From the NCBI GenBank assembly GCA_027492035.1, contig JAOZFT010000003.1, positions 1-31,027 on the forward strand: a DNA stretch of 31,027 nt, read 5' to 3'. Numbering within the stretch: the stretch's first letter is position 1; every line of letters begins with the position of its first letter. Source of the stretch: Thermoproteota archaeon. GTDB lineage: Archaea > Korarchaeota > JAOZGF01 > JAOZFZ01. Made by a program: the position numbers and the translations under genes. The notes beneath the pieces were generated by a model. It had not been told where the DNA came from. It ran no database searches and was given only the letters and a program-made list of their open reading frames with translations. Below are positions 17,408-25,324 of the stretch, in pieces.

Positions 17408-17806
17408 ATGAAATATAGGTTAATGGATATTTTAGCTTGCCCCATTTGCAAAACATTTCCTCTAAAATTGATCGTTTTTAAAGAATCAACTCATGAAAAA
17501 GAAATGAAGGGGGCTAAGTCGAAAATCTGTTGTGAAGAGTACTGTAGCTTAAACAATGGCTATGTTTCCAAAGTACCACTTGAAAAATTAATTTGTAGTG
17601 AATGTTTAAAGAAAGAAATAGTGGAAGGAATAATAATTTGTCCGGAATGTTTAAGATGGTTCCCGATTCAGGATGGGATCCCAAGCATGTTGCCTGACGG
17701 TTTAAGGGAGAAAGAAAAAGAAGTTTCTATTCTATGGAAATATAAAGAGGCAATACCTGAAGAAGTGCTTAAAAACGGAAAACCTTTCAATTTGATGAAC
17801 TTTTAA
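17408..17806 (+). CDS. Trm112-like zinc protein
   Basis: This 132-residue protein has the Trm112 layout: MDILACPICKTFPLKL at the start (Cys 11, Cys 14) and IICPECLRWFPIQDGIPSML near residues 77-95 (Cys 78, Cys 81). Trm112 proteins bind and activate methyltransferases that modify tRNA, rRNA or release factor. Between the two zinc halves lies an insert of about 60 residues with five more cysteines (41, 42, 46, 63, 66), enough for a second zinc site. A tail of about 35 residues follows. It lies downstream of the membrane ribonuclease gene in the same direction, and both may act on RNA, though that link is inference. Confidence 0.75.
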   Translation: MKYRLMDILACPICKTFPLKLIVFKESTHEKEMKGAKSKICCEEYCSLNNGYVSKVPLEKLICSECLKKEIVEGIIICPECLRWFPIQDGIPSMLPDGLREKEKEVSILWKYKEAIPEEVLKNGKPFNLMNF

Positions 17807-17834
17807 TGAACTGGATTTTTACTTAATTTCTCCC

Positions 17835-17864
17835 TATCCTTTTAATTAAAAATGAAAAGGGGTA
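17835..17864. terminator. Candidate two-way terminator between convergent genes
   Basis: CCTTTT at 17838-17843 and AAAAGG at 17855-17860 form an imperfect hairpin, with outer CTA/TAG pairs. It lies in the 74-base gap between the convergent Trm112-like and cox-type small subunit genes, and its A- and T-rich sides could serve both strands. Confidence 0.35.
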
Positions 17865-17880
17865 GAGTAAAGTTGTTTAT

Positions 17881-18363
17881 TTAAATTAACTTCTTTGCAG
17901 CTTCCTTTATGGCTTCAACTATTTTTATGTATCCTGTACACCTGCACAAGTTCCCTTCAATTGCTTCCTCTATTTCTTCTTGTGTAGGGTTCTTTTTTCT
18001 ATCAAGTAAATACTTCGCTGAAAGAATCATTCCTGGGGTGCAGAATCCACACTGAACAGCTCCCTTCTCTGCAAATGTTTCTTTTAATGCTTCAAACACA
18101 GGATCTCCTTTTAATCCTTCAACAGTTACAATGGTGGCGCCATCCACTTTAGGTGCCAAAACTAAACATGAATTTACAGGTTTACCGTTTAGAAGCACTG
18201 TACAGGCTCCACAGTCTCCTCTTAAACATCCCTCTTTCGGACTTCTAACTCTTAATTTTTTCCTAAGCAAATCTAATAAAGTCCAGTTTGGTTGAACATT
18301 CTTCACCACTTTTTCACCGTTTAATGTGAAACTAATGATTATTTCTTGTGTGTTCACTTGCAT
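17881..18363 (-). CDS. Molybdenum hydroxylase, [2Fe-2S] small subunit
   Basis: This 160-residue protein is the iron-sulfur subunit of a xanthine dehydrogenase-family enzyme. The plant-type cluster is bound by Cys 46, 51, 54 and 66 (GCLRGDCGACTV and NSCLVLA), the second cluster by Cys 105, 108, 140 and 142 (QCGFCTPGM and NLCRCTGY). It carries electrons from the molybdenum centre to the FAD subunit. It overlaps the end of the FAD subunit gene by ten bases and has GGAGGTGG just before the ATG, so it is translationally coupled and last in the operon. Confidence 0.92.
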   Translation of the reverse strand: MQVNTQEIIISFTLNGEKVVKNVQPNWTLLDLLRKKLRVRSPKEGCLRGDCGACTVLLNGKPVNSCLVLAPKVDGATIVTVEGLKGDPVFEALKETFAEKGAVQCGFCTPGMILSAKYLLDRKKNPTQEEIEEAIEGNLCRCTGYIKIVEAIKEAAKKLI

Positions 18364-19226
18364 TCCACCTCCCCCTTTAATGCCTTATTTATTGCTCTTT
18401 TAACAAAAACTTTCGACATTTCAGTCCTGTACTCCTTTGTTCCCCTAACATCCGTTATCGGTTTCACCTCTTTCTTCACAATCTCTGTGCCTTCATCAAT
18501 TTTTTTCTCTGTTACTTCTTTTCCTCTTAGGTAACTCTCTGTTTCTTTGGCTCTTATGGGTATTGGTGCAACAGCACCTAAAGCTATCCTTATGTCTTCA
18601 AATTCGGTATCTGCTTTTAAAAGAACTGCTGTACAAACTATAGACAGAGTATGAGCTTCTCTTCTGCCTAATTTAAGAAAAACACCTTTCATTTTTCCGA
18701 CTTCGGAAGGAATGTGAATCTCTCTAAGTATTTCGTTTCTTTTGAGTATTGTCTTGCCTGGGCCAAGGAAGAAATCCTTCACTGGAATCCTCCTCTCCCC
18801 TTTACTTCCCTGTATTAACAGTTCAGCTTCAAGAACAAGTAAAGGCGGTGCAGTGTCAGCTGCTGGTGAAGCGTTACACAGGTTTCCACCTATGGTTCCT
18901 AAGTTTCTTATTTGAGGCGACCCTAAATTCTTTACTGCTTGGACGAGAACGTTTGTTTTTTCATTTAAAATTTTTGAGTTCAGTATATCTGAATGAGTGG
19001 TAGCTGCCCCTATTTTTATATATCCCCCTTCTTCCCTTACAAAATTTAATTCATCAATAAAACTTATGTCAACCATTTTCTGCGGTGTATATTTCCCATC
19101 CCGAATTAAAGGTATTAAATCTGTTCCTCCAGCTATCACTTTTGCTTCTTTAAATTCATCCAGTAAAGAAATTGCTTCCTCAATTGTTTCAGGTTTATAA
19201 TAAGTAAATGGAGGTATTAGTTTCAT
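18354..19226 (-). CDS. Molybdenum hydroxylase, FAD subunit
   Basis: This 290-residue protein is the FAD-binding medium subunit of the xanthine dehydrogenase/CO dehydrogenase family. It has the family's FAD motifs AKVIAGGTDLIPLIRDG near residues 30-45 and NLGTIGGNLCNASPAAD near 107-125, then the CO dehydrogenase C-terminal-type domain. There is no extra [4Fe-4S] insert of the kind found in 4-hydroxybenzoyl-CoA reductase. The ATG at 19226 overlaps the stop of the large subunit as ATGA and has GAGGGAAAG upstream; a longer frame from 19253 would run inside the large subunit gene. Confidence 0.92.
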   Translation of the reverse strand: MKLIPPFTYYKPETIEEAISLLDEFKEAKVIAGGTDLIPLIRDGKYTPQKMVDISFIDELNFVREEGGYIKIGAATTHSDILNSKILNEKTNVLVQAVKNLGSPQIRNLGTIGGNLCNASPAADTAPPLLVLEAELLIQGSKGERRIPVKDFFLGPGKTILKRNEILREIHIPSEVGKMKGVFLKLGRREAHTLSIVCTAVLLKADTEFEDIRIALGAVAPIPIRAKETESYLRGKEVTEKKIDEGTEIVKKEVKPITDVRGTKEYRTEMSKVFVKRAINKALKGEVECK

Positions 19227-21586
19227 TTCTTTCCCTCTTTCAATTTGAAACAAACCTTTTCTTTCGTTAAAGGGAGATTTCTCACCCTAACTCCTGTGGC
19301 ATGAGCTACTGCATTTGCTATGGCTGGCGCTGTAGGAATTAAAGCGGCTTCCGCTACACCTTTGGCCCCGAAAGCTGTTGAACTGTAAGGTTTTTCAATA
19401 ATCACTACTTTTACTTTTCTAGGTACATCTTTAACTGTTGGAATTATGTAATCAGTGTAGTTTGGGTTAATTATTTTTCCGTCATTAAAGGCAACTTCTT
19501 CTGAAATAGCGTACCCTATTCCTTGAGCTAATGCTCCCTGCATTTGTCCTTCAATTAATCCTGGGTCAATTGCTTTTCCCACATCTGCTCCTGTGTATGC
19601 CTCTAAAACTTTAACCTCCCCTGTTTCTTTATCTACTTCAACTTCAACGATGTTAGCTATGTAAGTATATACGCAGTAAGCTACACCTAAACCTGTTTCA
19701 GGGTCGAAGTATCTTCTCGGGACAAAGTAGAAACCGTAATAAGCGGGTTGATATCCTCTCTGGTAGGTTTCTTTTGCCAACTCTGAAAATTCTATTTTAT
19801 TTGAAGGATCTAGGGCACAGAAAGCTTTTCCGTTCTCCAGCTTCACATTTTTTTCGTCGCAATTAAGAAGTTCACTTGCTAACTTTATGAGTGTCCTTCT
19901 TAGTTTTAAAGCAGCGTCTGCAGCTGCGGTTCCTCCAGTCATTAAACCCCTTGATCCATGTGTTGGGCGCGCATTTGGGGAAGCTGAAGTGTCAGGTTCC
20001 TCTATATGAACCCATTCCAAAGGAATGTCCAATATTTCAGCAACTATTTTTGCATGGCCTATTAAGGATCCTTGGCCGAGTCTTGTAATAGTTGAACGGT
20101 AAGTTATTGTTCCGTCTTCATTAAGTAGAACAGCTGCAGCCGACCAATCAGGAACTCCTCTGCTTGTGCTTATTCCATGGTAAGCGCAAGCTACACCAAT
20201 TCCTCTTACCTTGCTTCCTTTCCTATATTTTTTTAACTCCTCCCTCTTCTTTTTCCAGTTCGCGGCTTCAGCTACTTTTTTAAGTGTCTCTTCCATACCT
20301 ACAGACTCTTCCAGTAATTGATTGCAAACAGTTCTTGTTCCTTCTTTAAGTACGTTCCTCAGTCTAAACTCAACAGGATCTATTCCCAGTTTCTCAGCTA
20401 ATTCATCCATTTGTTGCTCAGCTGCAAAATGTATTTGCGGATCCCCAAAACCTCTGAATGAACCTGAAAAAACCTTGTTTGTGTAAACTGATTTTCCGTC
20501 AACTTTAGCGTTAGGTACAACGTAAGGGCCTGCAGAATGAACTGTTGCCCTCCACAAAACAAAGGGGCTTCTATTTGCATATGCACCTGTTTCGTAAATA
20601 ATTTCAATTTCAACAGCTGTTAATTTCCCATCTTTTGTGGCGCCAGATTTATACCTTATAATTGCTGGGTGTCTCTTGTTGCTTGCAACAAATGTTTCCT
20701 CCTTATCCAATATTATAGCTACAGGTTTTTTGGTTATGATTGCAGCTAAAGCAGCTTTTGATGCAACCATTGGCCCCATGTCATCTTTTCCACCAAAGGC
20801 ACCTCCAGCAGGGGCGCCTATCACTTTGATTTTGCTTTGAGAGTAACCTGTAACTCGAGAGACAAATTCCCTTACAAGGAAGGGGGATTGAGTGCATAAC
20901 ACAACCCTTATTCCATCTCCTTCCGGATAAGCTATTGCAGCTTCAGGTTCAAGGTAGGCGTGTTCCTGTCTTTGGGTATAATAAATGTTTTCCACAACTA
21001 CATCTGCCTCTTTGAATCCTTTCTCCACATCTCCCTTCCTAATTATGGTTGTTAAAGCTACATTGCCCTTTTCATGTACTTTCGGTGCTTCTGGCTTTAA
21101 AGCTTCTAATGGGTCAAACACTGCAGGTAATGGGTCGTATTCCACTTTGACGGCTTCAACTCCTTTTTCAGCAGCGTATTCGTTTTCAGCAACCACTATT
21201 GCTATAGGTTCCCCTATATACCTTACTTTCTTGTCAGCAAGTAACGGTTGGTCAGGTATGGCGTACCCTATCTGGTTTTCACCAGGCACATCCTTAGCTG
21301 TTATGACTGCAAGTACACCCTTAATTTGTAATGCTTCATCCACAATTACTCTTTTGATTAAAGCGTGAGGGTACTTGCTCCTCACTATTTTACCGAAACA
21401 AACATCTTCAGTTAACCTGTCAGCTGTAAACTTTGTTAAACCCATTATTTTACTAAAAGCATCAGGTCTCTCTATTTCCCTCCCTACTAACTTGTATTCT
21501 CCCTCTTCTTTGCCCAATTCTCTTTTAAAGAAGAACGGTCCCCTCTCTGCAGTTACCTCCCTTGTTTCAGTCAATTCGATATTCAC
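19223..21586 (-). CDS. Molybdenum hydroxylase, molybdopterin large subunit
   Basis: At 787 residues this is the catalytic subunit of a xanthine dehydrogenase-family enzyme that hydroxylates an aldehyde, N-heterocycle or similar compound using water. Seen are GAPAGGAFGGKDDMGPMVA near residue 265, the loop SGSFRGFGDPQ with Ser 374 and Arg 378, TRLGQGSLIGHAKIVAEIL near 510, and the C-terminal GAKGVAEAALIP with the catalytic Glu 746. CO dehydrogenase has a Cys in the loop (AYRCSFR); here that position is Gly 375, so it should not oxidise CO. The substrate is unknown and no maturation genes are in the window. The GTG at 21586 has GAGG only three bases away; a TTG at 21574 with GGTGA eight bases upstream is an equally likely start. 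Confidence 0.9.
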   Translation of the reverse strand: MNIELTETREVTAERGPFFFKRELGKEEGEYKLVGREIERPDAFSKIMGLTKFTADRLTEDVCFGKIVRSKYPHALIKRVIVDEALQIKGVLAVITAKDVPGENQIGYAIPDQPLLADKKVRYIGEPIAIVVAENEYAAEKGVEAVKVEYDPLPAVFDPLEALKPEAPKVHEKGNVALTTIIRKGDVEKGFKEADVVVENIYYTQRQEHAYLEPEAAIAYPEGDGIRVVLCTQSPFLVREFVSRVTGYSQSKIKVIGAPAGGAFGGKDDMGPMVASKAALAAIITKKPVAIILDKEETFVASNKRHPAIIRYKSGATKDGKLTAVEIEIIYETGAYANRSPFVLWRATVHSAGPYVVPNAKVDGKSVYTNKVFSGSFRGFGDPQIHFAAEQQMDELAEKLGIDPVEFRLRNVLKEGTRTVCNQLLEESVGMEETLKKVAEAANWKKKREELKKYRKGSKVRGIGVACAYHGISTSRGVPDWSAAAVLLNEDGTITYRSTITRLGQGSLIGHAKIVAEILDIPLEWVHIEEPDTSASPNARPTHGSRGLMTGGTAAADAALKLRRTLIKLASELLNCDEKNVKLENGKAFCALDPSNKIEFSELAKETYQRGYQPAYYGFYFVPRRYFDPETGLGVAYCVYTYIANIVEVEVDKETGEVKVLEAYTGADVGKAIDPGLIEGQMQGALAQGIGYAISEEVAFNDGKIINPNYTDYIIPTVKDVPRKVKVVIIEKPYSSTAFGAKGVAEAALIPTAPAIANAVAHATGVRVRNLPLTKEKVCFKLKEGKK

Positions 21587-21612
21587 CTTCCTCTAAGACC
21601 TTTAAAAATTAT

Positions 21613-21663
21613 GAACCTTTCTGGTTCTATGTACAGTCTGAAAAATTCTAAATTTTTTAAAGG
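21613..21663 (-). promoter_or_regulatory. Promoter and possible operator of the molybdenum hydroxylase operon
   Basis: On the minus strand CTTTAAAAAATT (21663-21652) looks like a TATA box and would start transcription near 21630. Directly after that point is an inverted repeat, GAACC-AGAAA-GGTTC (21627-21613). A repeat at the start of transcription is a usual site for an archaeal repressor; the Lrp-type protein encoded just upstream is the obvious candidate, which is inference. Confidence 0.35.
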
Positions 21664-21708
21664 GTTCTTTTCCTGTCCAGCATTTAAATTTTTCCAAAGT
21701 TCCCCTCT

Positions 21709-22194
21709 TTAAATCTTTAAATGGAAGGAGACATCTTGTTTCTTGACATCAATCACTATAGATGTGTCTATGTTTCTTACACCCAATGTAGGACCTAATT
21801 TATCTGTTAAAAACTCTTTTAATGCATTCATATCTTTAACAAACACATCCATTAAAACATCATGTTTCCCGGTGGCTAAAGCCACAAAGTATGCTTCGTC
21901 AAGTCTTTTCAATAGATAAGTGACTTTATTGAATTTAGACGGGTCTACGTCAAGCCCTATCTTAGCATGGACTTTAAAACCCAGTTTTTGAGGGTTTAAA
22001 GCAACTGTAAACCTGTCAATAACCTTTGCATCCACCATTTTCTTTATTCTTCTTCTTACAGTTCCCTCAGAAACCCTTAATTTTTCAGCTATTTTAATGT
22101 TTGACTCCCTAGAATTATTCATTAAGCACCTAAGAATTTCTAAATCTAATTGGTCAAGTTCAGGTTCTCTTATTTCTCTTTCACGTTCTTCCAT
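21709..22194 (-). CDS. Lrp/AsnC family transcription regulator
   Basis: This 161-residue protein has an N-terminal winged helix (LDLEILRCLMNNSRES, IKIAEKLRVSEGTVRRRIKK, residues about 16-60) and a C-terminal ligand-sensing RAM domain (about 75-155), the standard Lrp/AsnC layout. Such proteins form multimers and respond to amino acids or other small molecules. It lies 122 bases upstream of the molybdenum hydroxylase operon in the same direction, so it may control it or be co-transcribed with it. The ATG at 22194 follows GGTGA by seven bases and is preferred over the adjacent TTG at 22197. Confidence 0.9.
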   Translation of the reverse strand: MEEREREIREPELDQLDLEILRCLMNNSRESNIKIAEKLRVSEGTVRRRIKKMVDAKVIDRFTVALNPQKLGFKVHAKIGLDVDPSKFNKVTYLLKRLDEAYFVALATGKHDVLMDVFVKDMNALKEFLTDKLGPTLGVRNIDTSIVIDVKKQDVSFHLKI

Positions 22195-22230
22195 CAATTC
22201 TTCACCTTTAACTCTTTTTTTCGCAAAGAA

Positions 22231-22241
22231 AAATTTATATT
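22231..22241 (-). promoter_or_regulatory. TATA box of the Lrp-type gene
   Basis: On the minus strand AATATAAATTT (22241-22231) would start transcription near 22209, immediately before the GGTGA ribosome-binding site at 22206-22202. The spacing fits a standard archaeal promoter. Confidence 0.5.
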
Positions 22242-22425
22242 TGGTTGAAATTAGTAATGTATTCCCTATTTTTTAAAAAAAATTTTGCAAGAAGGTCCTT
22301 GTAAAGGTGGATTTTGCAATGTTTTTCAGCTGCTTCCTTGAAAAGGTTCTAACAAAGATTTTTCATGCAACAAATAAAGAATTCATGTTTTTAAATAGGT
22401 TTGCAAGGCAGGACTGTGAAAAGCT

Positions 22426-23853
22426 TCAAGTAATCTTAATTATTTCATCTATTTGAACTTTGTGGTCGCTGTTTCTGTCATACCAATGTATAATTAACTC
22501 TTTAATGATTAAAGGATGGGTTTTTACAAATATTAAACTGGATTTTGTACCATATCTGTAACTTCCCATTACTAAAAGAAACCTGTCTACTAGATAAACT
22601 ACACCGTAATCTCTTGTTTCCCAAGTGCTCCTATAGGTCTGGCCTTTAAAGGTTACTTTATCCTTCTCAAACTTTATACCTGCAACTTCACATTTGTCTT
22701 CGGCGTAAGGGTTTGCGAAAGGCCCCCCTAAAAGCAGAACACATCCCTTGCTTGGTAAAACCGTTAAGATTTCTTTTTCAGGAAATAATGAACTAGCTAT
22801 TTGTTTATCTATGTCAGTAACTGCTACTATGACGTAGTTTCTTGACAAGAAATCACTTATTGTCTTAGGATATTCAACTGTTATTTGAAAAGTTGCAGTG
22901 GCTGTAATGTTTTCGGAGCAGTTAACTTTAACTTCTACATTGTATGTCCCTTCCTCAATTGATTCCGGGACTGTGAAGTTCAGGTTGAAACCTTTCTTTT
23001 CTCCCCCCTTTAAATCTCCTAAGGAAGAAGAATAAAGTGTTTCATTGTTCATAAACAGATTCAACGTAATGGATGAAGCATTGGTTTCACCTGAGTTATT
23101 AATCACTCCCTCAACTTTAACTGTTTCACCTGGAATAACTTTTTCAGTGAAAGAATTCACATCTAAACTTAAAGCCGGTTTCTTCTCAGCAACATATACC
23201 ACACAACTGTTTTCTACGTAATCCCCTGCAAGAGACCACCCCTTCAAAGTAAAGGTTATAATTCCTGCTGGAGGCTTAACAACTCCAACTAACTCATAAA
23301 GAATTCCCCCTTGAACATTGCCTTGATACAGTGTAAAAGTGCCGTTATGTACTTCAATTAACTGCACAGTAGCATTATTACTTGCCCCGTAATATATTAC
23401 TAATGAATCTCCAGTGAAATATTTTGAGTTGCATCCTTTATCCACCCATAGATCAACTCTGAAAGAAGTTATGTGTACATAGTAATTGCTTCCATAACCC
23501 ACTACTCTGCCTATGTTTTGCAAAGGCCCTGCCTTTTTCCAGTAGTATCCGTAAACCTCTAATTTGTCTCCTAACTTAACCCCCAAAGAGTTAGGTCCAA
23601 AACAAACCTCTACAGTATTAACGTTACTTAATAAACCTTGAGGGTCACTTAATACCTTATCAACATGTACTTTACAGTAATAGCTTCCGTAACAAACAAC
23701 TGCACCGTATTTTTCGTTTTCAAGTGCTGTTGCAGCAAATTTAACAGGGCCGCTGTTGGCAAGTGAGGGAGAATGAGGCAGATTAGTTGTTGAAGAAAAA
23801 GGGGGTATTGAAAAAAGGAAGATGAAGGTAAACAGGAGAACTTGTTTCTTCAT
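22426..23853 (-). CDS. Secreted multidomain protein, unknown function
   Basis: The 475-residue product begins with a signal peptide (MKKQ then a hydrophobic run to about residue 20), so it is exported. Residues about 40-135 look like a small beta domain with GDKLEVYGYYW and recurring YGSYY/YGSNYY motifs. Residues about 230-335 form a CARDB-like beta-sandwich (LSLDVNSFTEKVIPGETVKV, then GEKKGFNLNFTVPESI), a fold common in archaeal surface proteins. The last 130 residues contain VLLLGGPFANPYAE, reminiscent of archaeal S-layer-type domains, and end in an EF-hand-like loop DRNSDHKVQIDE (459-470) that could bind calcium. Several N-x-S/T sites suit glycosylation. No transmembrane anchor is seen. 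The ATG has AGGTGG ten bases upstream. Confidence 0.75.
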   Translation of the reverse strand: MKKQVLLFTFIFLFSIPPFSSTTNLPHSPSLANSGPVKFAATALENEKYGAVVCYGSYYCKVHVDKVLSDPQGLLSNVNTVEVCFGPNSLGVKLGDKLEVYGYYWKKAGPLQNIGRVVGYGSNYYVHITSFRVDLWVDKGCNSKYFTGDSLVIYYGASNNATVQLIEVHNGTFTLYQGNVQGGILYELVGVVKPPAGIITFTLKGWSLAGDYVENSCVVYVAEKKPALSLDVNSFTEKVIPGETVKVEGVINNSGETNASSITLNLFMNNETLYSSSLGDLKGGEKKGFNLNFTVPESIEEGTYNVEVKVNCSENITATATFQITVEYPKTISDFLSRNYVIVAVTDIDKQIASSLFPEKEILTVLPSKGCVLLLGGPFANPYAEDKCEVAGIKFEKDKVTFKGQTYRSTWETRDYGVVYLVDRFLLVMGSYRYGTKSSLIFVKTHPLIIKELIIHWYDRNSDHKVQIDEIIKIT

Positions 23854-23904
23854 CTTTAGGTTTCCACCTGCAGTCTGCTTCTCTCAAAAATAAAATACTG
23901 AAAT

Positions 23905-23919
23905 TTATTTTTAAATATA
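23905..23919 (-). promoter_or_regulatory. TATA box of the secreted protein gene
   Basis: On the minus strand TATATTTAAAAATAA (about 23919-23905) would start transcription near 23885, ahead of the AGGTGG site at 23869-23864. Confidence 0.45.
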
Positions 23920-24116
23920 GACCCTCATTTCCTTAAAGTTTAACATTGCCCCCTTTACCTTATTACATGTTTGAAGAAGTCTTTCTGAATTTTTCAAATT
24001 TTTACAGTCAGTTTACTACATTTACCTTCCTGTAAAGGATGATTTTTTCAAGTATCTTGTTAAAATGTTCTCTTTTGAATTAATTCCTGGATAGGGTTTA
24101 AGAGGGGGTTAAACTT

Positions 24117-25280
24117 TTGCAGGAGAAAGGTTTGACTGAAACTGAAATAATGGAAATAATTTCTGGAAAAGTGAAAAGTGACTTCACCTACGATTCAGGG
24201 CGGATTTTAAGCTCTATGTGCAGCAAACCAGATCGCTTAAGCATGAAAATTTATTCCATGTTTCTTGAAAAGAACTTAGGCGACCCCTTTCTCTTTCCTT
24301 CCTGCAAATTTTTTGAAGAAGAAGTAGTTAACATGTTAGGTGAGTTACTTTCAAATAAGAAGGCTGCAGGCTTCATTGTTTCGGGAGGAACTGAAGCTAA
24401 CATACTTTCTATGTGGGTCGCTGTTAAAAACTCTTCAGTTAAAAAACCTGAGGTTTTAGCACCTGAAACTGTCCATTTCTCTTTCGATAAGGCCTCAAGT
24501 CTTTTAGGGTTCCGCCTTATAAAAATAGGTTTAAATGATGAATTTCAAGTAAATGTTAACGAGATGAAGAAAAGGTTGACAAGTAACACAGTAGCTATTG
24601 TAGGAGTTGCAGGGTCTTCAGGGTTAGGTGTAGTCGATTCAATACCTGAGCTGAATGAATTAGCTGAAGAAAACCACCTTTATCTCCATGTTGATGCAGC
24701 TTTCGGGGGTTTAATAATTCCTTTTCTGAAAGAGGAGGGGGTTGAAGTACCGGACTTCGACTTTAAACTTTCCTCTGTCTCCTCAATCACGGTTGACCCG
24801 CATAAAGCAGGGTTCACTCCTATTCCTTCAGGTTGCATCCTTTTTAAAAACAAAGAGTTAATTGAAGATTTCGGTTTTGAAGTTAAGTATGGAATAGGGG
24901 AGACTTATAAACAAAAAACGTTGCTAGGTACAAGACCATGTGCAGCGACAATAGCTACATGGGCTGCTTTGAAACACTTGGGAAAGAACGGGTTCCGGGA
25001 AAGGGTGAAGTATTGTTTGAAATTAACGAATTATTTTGTTTCCAAAATAAAGAATTTTGACAGGGTTAAGCTAGTTGTAGCTCCCCAGCTTAACATTGTA
25101 GGTTTCAAAACTGTGGGCTTAGGTGAATCTTTAGTTGTTAAGAAGTTAAGGGAGAAAGGGTGGGGTTTAACTCTTTATAAAGATTTCATAAGAATTATTT
25201 TGCTTCCTCACATCTCATTTCAAAACCTGGAAGAGTTTCTTCATGATTTAAAAAATATTTTAAGAGGATTAAGAAAGTAA
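24117..25280 (+). CDS. mfnA: L-tyrosine decarboxylase, methanofuran synthesis
   Basis: This 387-residue PLP enzyme matches methanogen MfnA from end to end: MQEKGLTETEI at the start, SMCSKPDRLSMKIYSMFLE, GDPFLFPSCKFFEEE, the PLP-region SGGTEANILSMW, HVDAAFGGLIIPFL, and SSITVDPHKAGFTPIPSGC with the PLP lysine at 230. It decarboxylates tyrosine to tyramine, the first building block of methanofuran. In archaea without methanofuran the same family makes beta-alanine from aspartate for coenzyme A, but the mfnB, mfnF and mfnD genes next door favour the tyrosine role; it may do both. The start is a TTG with AGAGGGGG about ten bases upstream. mfnB follows 44 bases after the stop. Confidence 0.9.
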   Translation: MQEKGLTETEIMEIISGKVKSDFTYDSGRILSSMCSKPDRLSMKIYSMFLEKNLGDPFLFPSCKFFEEEVVNMLGELLSNKKAAGFIVSGGTEANILSMWVAVKNSSVKKPEVLAPETVHFSFDKASSLLGFRLIKIGLNDEFQVNVNEMKKRLTSNTVAIVGVAGSSGLGVVDSIPELNELAEENHLYLHVDAAFGGLIIPFLKEEGVEVPDFDFKLSSVSSITVDPHKAGFTPIPSGCILFKNKELIEDFGFEVKYGIGETYKQKTLLGTRPCAATIATWAALKHLGKNGFRERVKYCLKLTNYFVSKIKNFDRVKLVVAPQLNIVGFKTVGLGESLVVKKLREKGWGLTLYKDFIRIILLPHISFQNLEEFLHDLKNILRGLRK

Positions 25281-25324
25281 TTTCTTTAAGTGATTCCTTT
25301 CCAGGGAAGGTGGGAAATGAGGGA

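Noticed and set aside
17881-21586. Aerobic-type CO dehydrogenase (CoxMSL)
   Set aside because: The large subunit has SGSFR where CO dehydrogenase has the AYRCSFR loop with its catalytic Cys, so only the wider xanthine dehydrogenase family is supported.
24117-25280. Aspartate decarboxylase for coenzyme A as the only role
   Set aside because: The family can do this, but the adjacent mfnB, mfnF and mfnD genes favour tyrosine decarboxylation. Dual function is not excluded.
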